Notes under the pieces: model-generated
Seen by the model: the letters and a program-made list of their open reading frames with translations, nothing else
The model's database searches: none
Told to the model about the DNA's origin: nothing
Shown here: in pieces, positions 22,463 through 32,567 of the stretch
How the letters are laid out: each line of letters begins with the position of its first letter
Numbering within the stretch: position 1 is the stretch's first letter
Translations under genes and position numbers: made by a program
From: Ryuthela nishihirai
Lineage: Eukaryota > Arthropoda > Arachnida > Araneae > Heptathelidae
Length of the DNA stretch: 64,000 nucleotides
NCBI GenBank assembly: GCA_038380435.1
Contig: JAWZYU010000025.1
Location: 28,434,707 to 28,498,706, forward strand
Reading direction: 5' to 3'

Positions 22463-22580
22463 TCCACAAGAGTCGTGGATGATCTTGACGGTAGGCTACC
22501 ATCTCATCCAACCTTCTATGAGCCTTCGGGATCCTTGTGACCTGGCCATTCAGCCCATTGTGTGCCGCAAGAGGTAAAAT
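22463..22580 (+). mobile_element. SINE-A 3' fragment, old
   Basis: Plus-oriented piece from 'tggatgatcttgacgg' to aagaggtaaaatt with an internal deletion of the gttccagtgggtccc block. Confidence 0.7.
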
Positions 22581-22644
22581 TATTACATACGCAAGCAGTT
22601 GTCGTTCAATGATCCTCATGCTGAATGATTAGCAAAAGATACAA

Positions 22645-23590
22645 AAATAATCAACGTAGGGGACATTGCCTACAGTTGGAGGTAGTTGTTGAGCGTAACA
22701 CTCAGGGCGCAGGTCTTGTGGTACCCCTGTTCTTGGGGTTGGGTGTTTTACCTCTGAGCGGCACTTTTTTGCACACCATGGGCTAAATGGCCAGGTCACA
22801 TGGACCCCGAAGGCTCAGATAAGGTTGGGGAGGGGACCCACTGGAACAGCTGTTAGGAGACAGATGGTAGCCTCCCGTCAAGGCCATCCGGCGTGTTCTT
22901 TAACGTGCACAGGGTATGGCTCTCCCGCACACGGGGCCACGGCTTAACGTCCCATCCGACGAACGGCGGTCTTTCCAAGCCCATCGGTGTCCCCTACTGA
23001 CCGTGGGCAAGGCGGGGAATTTTGCGGAGATAAATCTCAACGCTGACCCACCTGGGACTCGAACCTGGGAACTACAGATTGCGAGCCTGGCGCGCTAACG
23101 ACTGAGCCACCCCCGCCCCCTGTTCTTGGGGAAAGACCGTGATAGAGTGTTGCTGACACACATATGAAAAGTTCCAGAAGAAATTGGCGATGAGTTTGTC
23201 ATGTGGCCCTCGAGCCAAAGCTATGGAAGTCACGAAGAATGACGAATTTCCACGCCGTGTCGTACGTATTTTCGATGTCGAAGAAAGCTGCCATCAGGTG
23301 TTCTCTGCGCAAAAACGAATTCCTGATTACCAATTCGAGACGTATCAGGTGGTGTAGGGTAGACCGTTGCCTACGAAAACCACACTGGGTGCTGGAAATA
23401 AAGCCAAATATCAGGCCAGCCTGGTATTTACCATTCTCTCCAACACCTGCATACGCAACCATTGATGCCACTAGCTTTCCACACATCTCTTTCCCTTCAG
23501 GTCGTCAATGCAATGGAACGATAATTCATAGGAATCTTGGGATCTTAGCCTGGTATGGGGAAGGCCAAAACAATAGCTCGCAATGTGGGG
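22645..23590 (-). mobile_element. Jockey-like LINE fragment (reverse transcriptase part)
   Basis: Minus-strand homologue of 2790-3700. The RT N-terminal region reads QCGFRRQRSTLHHLIRLE, then HLMAAFFDIENTYDTAWKF (23199-23486), and the QGVPQG/YVD region is degraded at 22645-22740 and 23117-23190. A SINE-A interrupts it at 22739. About 33 bp at 23456-23488 do not belong to the LINE (compare 3645-3665) but match the reverse complement of the nearby Tc1 transposase end. Confidence 0.75.
22739..23116 (-). mobile_element. SINE-A, full length, in LINE
   Basis: Minus copy; 15-bp TSD cccctgttcttgggg at 22724-22738 and 23117-23131. Confidence 0.94.
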
Positions 23591-23627
23591 GCCGAAATCT
23601 ACTTACCTACCTACCTGCCGCCACCTA

Positions 23628-24239
23628 CAGTACTGTGCGAATTAGTTGGGACAAGCGAAGCCTGGAGAACCTCTTCGATCCGGCACCCACCAAGGTCATG
23701 TTTTGGGGATGTTTCACAGCTTCCGGGCCACAGACACTTCACCCCATTGAAGGAATGATGGACAGCAAAAAGTACATAGGCGTTCTGGAGGCGAAAATGG
23801 TCCCAACCCTGCAGAAGCTGTTTCCTAACGGCGATAGGGTATTTCAACAGGATCTGGGTCCATGCCACAATTCTAAGCTTGCTAAGAGCTTCTTTACCCA
23901 GCAACATTTGAAGGTATTGGAGTGGCCAGGAAATTCACCCGATCTAAACCCCATTGAAAATTTGTGGGCCATTATTAAAGCGCGCATATCTAAGATGGAT
24001 TGCACGACGAAAACCAAAATGATAGAAAGTGTCATGAAAGTGTGGTACCACGACTCTGAAGTGAAGGAGATGTGTGTGGAAAGCTAGTGGCATCAATGGT
24101 TGAGAGGGTGAAAGAAGTATTTAAAGCTAAGGGGGGGGGGTCACATTCACTATTAACTACACTATTAAACAAATAAATATTTTAATTGTGTCTTTGTTAC
24201 TGCATTTTCCTATTGTCCCAACTAATTTGCACAGTACTG
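23628..24239 (+). mobile_element. Tc1-like DNA transposon, internally deleted
   Basis: A 612-bp element with TA on both sides (23626-23627 and 24240-24241). Its terminal inverted repeats, about 27 bp, start CAGTACTGTGCGAATTAG and end as the inverse (aatttgcacagtactg). The 5' half of the transposase gene has been lost: the left TIR runs almost directly into the second half of the ORF. It is non-autonomous but carries both ends, so it could have been mobilised in trans. Confidence 0.9.
23659..24087 (+). pseudogene. Tc1 transposase, C-terminal half (DD34E)
   Basis: Codes for the C-terminal catalytic half of a Tc1-family cut-and-paste transposase. Visible motifs are KVMFWGCFTASG, then VFQQDLGPCHNSK (second catalytic Asp) and SPDLNPIENLWA (catalytic Glu). 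There are 34 residues between the Asp and the Glu, as in DD34E Tc1 enzymes. The DNA-binding domain and the first catalytic Asp are absent, so it cannot be active. The stop at 24085 results from a 2-bp frameshift in the tgtgtgtgg run near 24070. The next frame continues with SMVERVKEVFKAKGG, the usual family ending. The apparent 294-codon ORF from 23203 is a chimera: its first 150 codons or so are antisense LINE and TIR. Confidence 0.9.
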
Positions 24240-24388
24240 TACTGGTGAATCGAGTAGTTCGTTGTCGATGACAGAGAAAAACTGACTGGAGTAGTACATT
24301 AAAGTTGAAAAGCTGTGACTGAACATATCGATCAAACTTTTGGCGTGGTGTAACTAGTATATAAATATAAAAAATAATAAAGATAATG

Positions 24389-24780
24389 GGTTGGGTTGTT
24401 TTACCTCTGAGCGGCACTTTTTTGCACACCATGGGCTAAATGGCCAGGTCACATGGACCCCGAAGGCTCAGAGAAGGTTGGTGGAGGGGACCCACTGGAA
24501 CAGCTGTTGGGAGACAGATGGTAGCCTCCCGTCAAGGCCATCCAGCGTGTTCTTTAACGTGCACAGGGTATGGTTCTCCCGAACACGGGGCCACGGCTTA
24601 ACGTCCCATCCGAAGGACGGCGGCCTTTCCAAGCCCATCGCTATCCCCTACTGACCGTGGGCAGGGCGGGGAATTTTTGCGGAGATAAATGACTGAGAGA
24701 CTCGAATGATTGCTGAGACTCGAACCTGGGAACTACAGATTACGAGCCTGGAGCGCTGCCGACTGAGCTACCCCCGCCCC
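24389..24780 (-). mobile_element. SINE-A, full length with small internal duplication
   Basis: Minus copy; TSD ataaagataatg at 24377-24388 and 24781-24792. Near 24690 the 'gactgagagactcgaat' block is an insertion or duplication of the B-box neighbourhood. Confidence 0.92.
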
Positions 24781-24792
24781 ATAAAGATAATG

Positions 24793-25050
24793 ATATACAT
24801 CTAAATATTTTTGCAACAATAAGCCAACATATGCAAAAATCAAGGTTTTATTTTTGTACGTATTTTACCTCATTCTAATGCGGTCCGTTACAAATTTCAC
24901 AGTTTTAATGTCGCCTACCTTTACAAAAAGTTGTCGACACCTGCTCTATAGAAAATAATACATTTACCTCCATTACATAATCGTAATTTTATTTTAATGT
25001 TTCTGGCTGGAATTACGTCAATTCAATATTCAACACTGGCCATCTGATGC
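24793..25050. other. AT-rich unassigned sequence
   Basis: Nothing recognised. Confidence 0.45.
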
Positions 25051-25052
25051 TA

Positions 25053-25341
25053 ATAACAGGCTCGGCCGGTAGTACACCAGGCTCGTAATCTGCAGTTCCC
25101 AGGTTCGAGTCACAGCTGGCCCAGTGTTGAGATTTATCTCCGCAAAACTCCGCGCCCTGCCCTTGGTCAGTAGGGGACACAGATGGGCTTGGAAAGGCTA
25201 CTGTTGGTCGGATGGGAAGTAAAGTTGTTGTTCGCTGTGCGGGAGGGCCATATCCTGGGCACGTTAAAGAACACGCTGGATGGTCTTGGAAGGAACCTAT
25301 CATCATTCTCCTAACAGCTATCCAACGGATCCCCTCCCCCA
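25053..25341 (+). mobile_element. SINE-A, old, missing its 3' end
   Basis: Plus copy from the 'ggctcggccggtag' head to 'cccctccccc', where a younger plus copy begins. Confidence 0.8.
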
Positions 25342-25342
25342 A

Positions 25343-25720
25343 GGGGCGGGGGTGGCTCAGTCGGTAGCGCGCCAGGCTCGTAATCTGTAGTTCCCAGGTT
25401 CGAGTCCCAGCTGGGTCAGCGTTGAGATTTATCTCTGCAAAATTCCCCGCCCTGCCCACGGTCAGTAGGGGACACCGGTGGGCTTGGAAAGGCCGCCGTC
25501 CGTCGGATAGGACGTTAGGCCGTTGCCCCGTGTGCTGGAGAGCCATACCCTGTGCACGTTAAAGAACACGCTGGATGGCCTTGACGGGAGGCTACCATCA
25601 GTCTCCCAACAGCTGTTTCAGTGGGTTCCCTCCCCCATCCTTCTCTGAGCCTTCGGAGTCTTTGTGACCTGGCTATTTAGCCCGTTGTGTGAAAAAAAGT
25701 GCCGTTCAGAGGTAAAATTC
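25343..25720 (+). mobile_element. SINE-A, near full length
   Basis: Plus copy with consensus head; the tail ends at ggtaaaattcaag without AACCC repeats. The 177-codon minus ORF over this pair is antisense SINE. Confidence 0.9.
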
Positions 25721-26030
25721 AAGCCATGATGATCACAAGATGTAAATGGTTGTTATGACAAGAATCTATGGAGCATCGAATTTCTCCAATCAAATGTTTA
25801 GATCCAAATTACAAAATAGACAATAAATGACCATCAGATGAAGAACTAGAGATATAAAAAAACTGTTGAGACTTTTAGGAAGTCCTCTTTGCGAGCACTT
25901 CTATTTTTGTTAAACTGTATCAGGCAATGATGGGAAGAAGGGGTCTAAAAAAAGTTAGACTTCCTAGTTGGGTGCATCCTGAAAACGTTAGGTAGGATTA
26001 TTTTTATCTCTTAACGCACTTCTTTATTTT
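25721..26030. other. Unassigned sequence
   Basis: AT-rich; nothing recognised. Confidence 0.45.
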
Positions 26031-26165
26031 GCACAGGGTATTGCTCTTCTGAACAAGAAGCCACGACTTAACGTTCCATGAGACGGTCGACAACTTTTTC
26101 AAGTCCATCGGTGTCCCCTTTCTGGCAGAGGGCAGGGTGGAGAATCAGCGGGGATAAATATCAAA
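26031..26165 (-). mobile_element. SINE-A body fragment, old
   Basis: Minus fragment from gcacagggtattgc to 'ggggataaatatcaa', diverged. Confidence 0.7.
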
Positions 26166-26179
26166 TCTGGTAAAGGTGG

Positions 26180-27069
26180 GTTGGGTTGTTTTACCTCTGA
26201 GCGGCACTTTTTTGCACACCATGGGCAAAATGGCCAGGTCACATGGACTCCAAAAGCTCAGAAAAGGTTGGGAGAGGGGACCCACTGGAACAGCTGTTGG
26301 GAGACAGATGGTAGCCTCCCGTCAAAGTCATCCAGTGTGTTCTTTAACGTTGGGTTGTTTTACCTCTGAGCGGCACTTTTTTGCACACCATGGGCAAAAT
26401 GGCCAGGTCTCATGGACTCCGAAAGCTCAGAGAAGGTTGGGAGGGGGACCCACTGGAACAGCTGTTGGGAGACAGATGGTAGCCTCCCGTCAGGGCCATC
26501 CAGTGTGTTCTTTAACGTTGGGTTGTTTTACCTCTGAGCAGCACTTTTTTGCACACCATGGCCTAAATGGCCAGGTCACATGGACCCCGAAGGCTCAGAG
26601 AAGGTTAGGGAAGGGGATCCACTGGAACAACTGTTGGGAGACAGATGGTAGCCTCCCGTCAAAGTCATCCAGTGTGTTCTTTAACGTTGGGTTGTTTTAC
26701 CTCTGAGCGGCACTTTTTTGCACACCATGGGCAAAATGGCCAGGTCACATGGACCCCGAAGGCTCAGAGAAGGTTGGGGGAGGGGACCCACTAGAATAGC
26801 TGTTGGGAGACAGATGGTTGCCTCCCATTAAGGACATCCAGCGTGTTCTTTAATGTGCACAGGTCATGGGTCTTCCGCACATGGGGTCATGGCTTAACGT
26901 CCCATCCGACGGACGGCGGCCTTTCCAAGCCCATCTGTGTCCCCTACTGACCGTGGGCAGGGCGGGGAATTTTGCGGAGATTAATCTCAATGCTGACCCA
27001 GCTAGGACTCAAACCTGGAAACTGCAGATTACGAGTCTGGCGCGCTACCGACTGAGCCACCCCGCCCCA
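26180..27069 (-). mobile_element. SINE-A multimer: three 3' pieces plus one full unit
   Basis: Units: 26180-26350, 26351-26518, 26519-26687 (each about 170 bp, TTGGGTTG tail to ctttaacgt) and a full unit 26688-27069 with tRNA head. All three junctions read ctttaacgt|tgggttg. Flanks gtaaagg and gtaaaagg (26170 and 27070) may be a short TSD around the whole array. Shared variants such as gggcaaaatgg in units 1, 2 and 4 show that the units are closely related. Confidence 0.9.
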
Positions 27070-27070
27070 G

Positions 27071-28080
27071 TAAAAGGGGGACTGGAACCTGGTAAAGAAT
27101 ACGAGTCAGAAGAGCCACCAACTGAGCGTACACCCTCCCCGATTACTTTTGGTAATTTAGGGAATGGCAAGAAGTGAAGGAAAGAAACTCAATCGAGCCG
27201 GGAAAAAGTGTGTGTGTGGGGGGGGGGAGTAAGAGACTGGATTTTCCTTGCAATGTAACATTTCCTCTCCATTTCAAAAGCATTTAAAAATTTCTTAAAA
27301 AATGCACGAAATATAAATAAGTTTAATAATTTTTTGCTTCCATTACCCTACCAGCATTCTGAAGGGAAAGTCTTTATTCTAGGGGAACGGCTTGCAACCT
27401 TCCCCCTAGATCTGATCCTAAATGTAATCAAATATGTACACCAAAAATTGCAGTCCTTAAGAGCCCCCCCCCCAAAATTTATTTTCCCCACTTTTACATA
27501 ATCACTGTCTATTCAGATCCATCCCAGATAATACCCGATCTTCGCTCAGGAATTCATCTGTTACCTCACTCCTGTGACGTCATATGAAAAAGGTCAGACT
27601 GATAAGCCAATTACAAGCAGCGAGTAGTCAGACCACTGGGAATCAAGTTCAGTCTTTCCTAAGAAACCGACGAAAACAACACTTATCTCTAACTAATGAA
27701 GCACCACTCACGACAGGGCCAAAAACATTTTCTCATATTCCCATAGAGAATATTCCGATGATGAAGATATCTATAAGAAAGAAAAAAAAAATGGTGCTCA
27801 AATCAAGTTGATACTGTTTGCTGCATCCATCATCTTCTATTGAAGCACCAGGAGATTTCTGTGCCTGCGATTCCTAAGCCACATAATGGACCAATTCACC
27901 ACATATTTATACTCCTGGGAGGAAAAGTGACCACATCATCTCCGTGGATTGCTAAGATGTAAACACGACTTTTATTCTCTTGGGATAAAGAACCATCTTT
28001 GGTTGGACACGTGGGTCGTTTTTCTCCTTCGACTTTTTTTTATCAAAACATATCTTATTTTTTACTACAGCGACTGATTG
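27071..28080. other. Unassigned sequence, about 1 kb
   Basis: Contains G and C runs (27215 and 27465) and a short ORF (27584-27811) rich in Lys with no domain. No element recognised. Confidence 0.45.
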
Positions 28081-28082
28081 AC

Positions 28083-28105
28083 AGTGGCGTAATTAGGAGT
28101 GGGGC
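28083..28105 (+). mobile_element. Terminal fragment of a CAGTGGCGTA-type MITE
   Basis: cagtggcgtaattaggagtg matches the terminus of the elements at 38942 and (inverted) at about 54723-54742. It is cut off by an old SINE-A. Confidence 0.4.
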
Positions 28106-29005
28106 GTTTTACCTCTGATAGGTGCTTTTTCGAACACAATGGGCTAAATGGTCAGGTCACAAGGGCCCCAAAGCTCCGAGAAGGTTTGGGAAGGGGCTCT
28201 ACTGACAGTTGCTAGGAAACAAATGGATAAGCTTCGTATCAAGTTGGTTGGTTTACCTCTGAGCGGCACTTTTTTGCACACCATGGGCTAAATGGCAAGG
28301 TCACAAGGACCCCGAAGGCTCAGAGAAGGTTTGGGAAGGGGCTCTACTGACATTTGCTAGGAAACAAATGGATAAGCTTCGTATCAAGTTGGTTGGTTGT
28401 TTTACCTCTGAGCGGCACTTTTTTGCACACCATGGGCTAAATGGCAAGGTCACAAGGACCCCGAAGGCTCAGAGTAGGTTGGGGGAGGGGACCCACTGAA
28501 ACGGCTGTTGGGAGACAGATGGTAGCTTCCCGTCAAGGCCATCCAGCGTGTTCTTTAAAGTGCACAGGGTATGGCTCTCTTTCGCACACGGAGCCACGGC
28601 TTAACTCCCCATCCGACGGACGGCGGCCTTTCCAAGCCCAGTGGTGTCCCCTATTGACCGTGGGCAGGGCGGGGAGTTTTGCGGAGATAAATCTCAACGC
28701 TAACCCAGCTGGGACTCGAACCTGGGAACTGCAGATTACGAGCCTGGCGCGCTACCGACTGAGCCATCCCCGCCCCTTCGTATGAAGGCCATCCAATGTG
28801 TTCTTTAACGTGCACGGGGTATGGCTCTCCTGCACAAGGGGTCACGGCTCAACATTTCATCAGACCGATGGCGACATTTCCAAGTTCGTCTCCTTTCTGA
28901 TCGTGGGCAGGGTGGTATTTAGGGGAGATAAATCTTAGCACAGGTAGAGTTGGAATTCGGTCCTGGAAACAGCAGGGTACGAGCTTGGAGTGCTACGGAC
29001 TGAAC
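28106..29005 (-). mobile_element. SINE-A, old, interrupted and partly duplicated
   Basis: Old minus copy: tail and body at 28106-28250, then body and head at about 28777-29005. A younger copy with the imperfect TSD cttcgtatcaag / cttcgtatgaag lies in between. The old-SINE segment 'ggctctactgaca..aagcttcgtatcaagttgg' occurs twice (about 28194-28250 and 28346-28397), separated by young-SINE tail sequence. Confidence 0.75.
28390..28776 (-). mobile_element. SINE-A, full length, nested in older SINE-A
   Basis: Young minus copy. An additional tail piece of the same type lies just before it at 28251-28328, part of the local duplication. Confidence 0.85.
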
Positions 29006-29326
29006 CCTAAAACATTAGAAAAAAAAACTAGAGCGGGAGAGAATAAATGTATATTTTACTATTTGGAAAGAATAATTTTCTGAAAAACAACAACAAAAAA
29101 CACCATAGAGTAAGGAGGACATTGCGGTCCATTAGACCAGTCACTAGGCCTCTCCCTAATTTTTCCCCCCAGATCATCCGGGTCTTTTCCCAAAGGTTAA
29201 ATGTACCCCTATCTGACATGTATGATATTCCAGGTTGTACATCGCAAAGTACTCTCTAATTCCAGATCAGAGTCTGAGACACTTTCAATTTCCTTTCATA
29301 CATAAAAGCAAGAAATGTCTCTAGAC

Positions 29327-29658
29327 TAGGGGTTCTTAAAGTGGGGTACGAGGTAAAATTTTTAGGGGTACGCTATGAGAACTCAAAAGTTGCTAGACAT
29401 ATATATATAACATATGTTTTATTTTATTCCCATTGTTATACTATAACTATAGTTTTATCTACCTATACAAGGGGTACGCCAGTTACATACACATTTCCAG
29501 GAAATGTGTATGTAACTGGCGTACCTCTTGTATAGATAGATAAAACATAGTTATAGTATAACAATGGGAATAAAACTTTGCTGCTAATCTAGCGACTTTT
29601 GAGCTCTCATGGCGTACCCCCAAAAATTTTACCGCGTATCCCACGTTGATAAACCCTA
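29327..29658. mobile_element. hAT-type palindromic MITE
   Basis: A 332-bp foldback with the perfect 8-bp TSD ctctagac (29319-29326 and 29659-29666). The ends are taggggttctt..gtggggtacg and its inverse. The arms meet at acatttccaggaaatgtgta near 29503. An 8-bp duplication and an AGGGGTTC-type end point to the hAT superfamily. No coding capacity. A relative lies at 63074. Confidence 0.88.
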
Positions 29659-29666
29659 CTCTAGAC

Positions 29667-30433
29667 TATAATTCTTACGAAATATGACTCCAGAATCAGA
29701 ACTTCCTAGGGGTTGGAATGTCACATACATTAAAAGGTGTAAAGGATTCTTAGAAGCTGAATCTATTCCTTTTGCTCAGAGCTTTCTTTCTCATGAAAGG
29801 AAAATTGACCGTCATTAAAATGCTCTTGTTTGGAAAGAACTATCACGTCAAATGTAAGATATATAACTATTTGAAACTCACTCGTTACAGTCCCATCAAT
29901 AATACATAACTAAAAGCAAAGTTTAATAAAAGAGAATTATCACTTTTTTAAAAATATTAATCCTTATTAATCAAAGTTTGTTAACAAAGGGTTAAAGTCA
30001 ACCTATTTTAATGCAAGTATGAAAATTAGAAAATCATTTGAAAAGGTAAATTAATAAGCCGATTTCTTTTAGGGAAAGAAATTGGAATAAATATTTTCTA
30101 CTCTCTATTTTTTTATACGAAAGAATGGGTTTAACTTATTTAAAATTATAATTAGAAACAAAGATGTTCAGGAAGTTCCATAGAGAAAATAACTGAACTT
30201 TCTAAAGTCTGATAAAAATAATAATCGAAATGTAATGAAAGGAAAAAATGGTAGCCTAATCGGGATTAAGGAATAAAAATATATTAAAAAAAACTGAGTT
30301 TGAACGAAAAACAAGAACAAACACGAAGTTATTCGATTAAAGAAATAATGGAATTACACTGATAAAATATTTTTAAGGTAATTTGTGTAGACATATACTC
30401 GTATACAGTCATACCCGTCTTAATGTCGTTTAC
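29667..30433. other. AT-rich unassigned sequence
   Basis: About 770 bp of AT-rich DNA without recognisable elements or ORFs. Confidence 0.5.
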
Positions 30434-30434
30434 T

Positions 30435-30592
30435 GGGGTGAGGACTGGAAAGGTCGGGAGAACACCAAGATCGTAATCTTCAGTTCTCAGATTCGAGTCC
30501 CAGTTCTGTACAGCCTTGAGATTTATCTCCGCTAAACCCCACTCTACCGTAGGTCAGAAAGGGGGTTACCAATGAGCTTATAGAGGCTTTGG
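30435..30592 (+). mobile_element. SINE-A, old, 3'-truncated
   Basis: Plus copy from a degenerate head (ggactggaaaggtcggg) through a B-box-like 'agattcgagtccc' to the gagcttatagaggc region; interrupted by the next copy. Confidence 0.65.
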
Positions 30593-30846
30593 ATTGGGTT
30601 GTTTTATCTCTGAGCGGCACTTTTTTGCACACCATGGGCTAAATGGCCAGGTCACATGGACCCCGAAGGCTCAGAGAAGGTTGGGGGGAGGGGACCAACT
30701 GGAACAGCTGTTGGGAGACAGATGGTAGCCTCCCGTCAAGGCCATCCAGCGTGTTCTTTAACGTGCACAGGGTATGGCTCTCCCGCACACGGGGGCACAT
30801 CTTAACGTCTCATCCGACGGACGGTGGCCTTTCCAAACCCATCGGT
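30593..30846 (-). mobile_element. SINE-A, 5'-truncated
   Basis: Young minus copy ending at 'aaacccatcgg', directly followed by the AT-rich array. Confidence 0.85.
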
Positions 30847-31530
30847 TATTAAGAAGATGAACTTTATTTGTAGCTAAGATAACGATTATTGAAGAAGATT
30901 AACTTTATCTGAAGGTGCAAGATTACAAAGATGAACTTTATTTGAAGATTATTAAAAAAGATGAACTTTGTTTTCAGTTAAGGTGAAAAATTACTAAGGA
31001 GACGAACTTTATTTTTAGTCAAGGTGTAATATTACGATGAAGATAAAGTATTTGAAGATTATTAAGAAGATGAACTTTGTTTTTCGTTAAAAGAAAATTA
31101 CTAATAGGACCTTTATTTGTAGTTAAGAACAAGATTATTAAGAAGATGAACTTTATTTGTAGCTAAGAAAACGATTATTAAAGAAGTTTAACTTTATCTG
31201 AAGATGTAAGATTACAAAGATGAACTTTATTTGAAGATTATTAAAAAAGATGAACTTTGTGTTCAGTCAAGGTAAAAAACTACCAAGAAGACGATCTTTA
31301 TTTGTAGTTAAGGTGTAAAATTACGATGAAGATGAACTATTTAAAGATTATCAAGAAGATGAACTTTGTTTTCAATTAAGTAAAAATTGTTAAGAAGATT
31401 AACTTTATTTGTAGTTAAGATACAAGATTATTAAGATGAACTTTATTTGAAGTTAAAATGCATGATTATTAAGAAGATAATCTTTATCGGCAGTTATGGG
31501 GTAAAATTATTAAGAGCTAAATTTTATTTG
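30847..31530. repeat. Degenerate AT-rich array with about 289-bp higher-order period
   Basis: Sub-units of about 35-50 bp share attaagaagatgaactttat plus ttgtagttaag or ttgaag variants. A larger period is visible: aacgattatt..aactttatctg at 30881 recurs at 31170 (289 bp), and the sub-unit order is kept. About 2.3 higher-order copies are present. Older than the 32-bp satellite, judging by divergence. Confidence 0.8.
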
Positions 31531-31840
31531 CGGCGGTTTGAATTGCCCCGCATTCATTCTGTTCCAGGTTCCTCTTCGCCACACAAACAATCCCGACTGT
31601 GTTTTTTTCCTCCGATCTCTTTGTTTCCAAATGACGTGACCTCCATTTCATAACGCCTTCGAAGTATCCTGGTGCAGGTGCAAGGTACCCAACTCTCAAA
31701 CCAGCTTTAAAGAAGCGTTATGTTCTTCTTGCCAGGTGTCGAGCAATTTTGGCTGAAGTCCAAGTTGCAATCATGTTTACTGGAGCAGCTTTTTGCCTGA
31801 TGGAGAAACAGTTCGAAGCATTGAATGGGCTTCGGTAATG

Positions 31841-32094
31841 GGTTGGTTGGGTTGTTGCCGCCGTCCGTCGGATGGGACGTTAAACCGTGGCCCCGTGTGC
31901 GGGAGAGCCATACCCTGTGCACGTTAAAGAACACGCTGGATGGCTTTGACGGGAGGCTACCATCTGTCTCCCAACAGCTGTTCCAGTTGGTCCCCTCCCC
32001 CAACCTTCTTCGAGTCTTCGGGGTCCATGTGACCTGGCCATTTAGCCCATGGTGTGCAAAAAAGTGCCGCTCAGAGGTAAAACAACCCAACCCT
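31841..32094 (+). mobile_element. SINE-A, 5'-truncated, with inverted tail scrap
   Basis: Plus copy beginning at gccgccgtccgtcgg. Immediately before it, gggttggttgggttgtt (31841-31856) is the element's own 3' tail in inverted orientation. It ends acaacccaaccc. Confidence 0.85.
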
Positions 32095-32567
32095 GGAACA
32101 GTTTTATGAATTATACTGAATTTAAATGGGTAAATCAATAGTGACCCTACACTTTTTGGTTTACGAATTCTCATTTTTTCTGCAGATTCTCCCCTAACAA
32201 ATTGAACTCTTACTGCAGATCCCTTTTCCATCATTTTAACTGAAATATGGATCCTCCCAACGTGGACTTCCTAAAGTCACAAAAATGGATTATACACTAT
32301 TTCTTTATTTTCTGTTCGCTTATTGGATATTTTGAAATTTGAATCTAAACATCCGAGTTGAGAAATTCGATGCTCCAGAAATTGTTATGTCATCAGCATG
32401 AGATAGTCAGTGTTGCCATACTGAATTGACAAAATTACTGCCAAGGCAATAAAACTTTATCGATTACGTAATCACGGTAAATGTACTATTTCCGTTAGAG
32501 TTTTCTGAAACAGTGCAAATAACTCGAAGTTTTCTTCGTATAAAAGTGAGGATTACTCGAAGGTGAG
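32095..32567. other. Unassigned sequence
   Basis: Nothing recognised. Confidence 0.45.

Noticed and set aside
23203..24087. 294-codon ORF as one gene
   Set aside because: Its first half is the antisense of a LINE plus the Tc1 terminal repeat; only the part from 23659 is transposase.
25013..25546. 177-codon minus ORF
   Set aside because: Antisense reading across two adjacent SINE-A copies.
31707..32234. 175-codon minus ORF
   Set aside because: The central part is SINE-A antisense and the ends have no recognisable domain.
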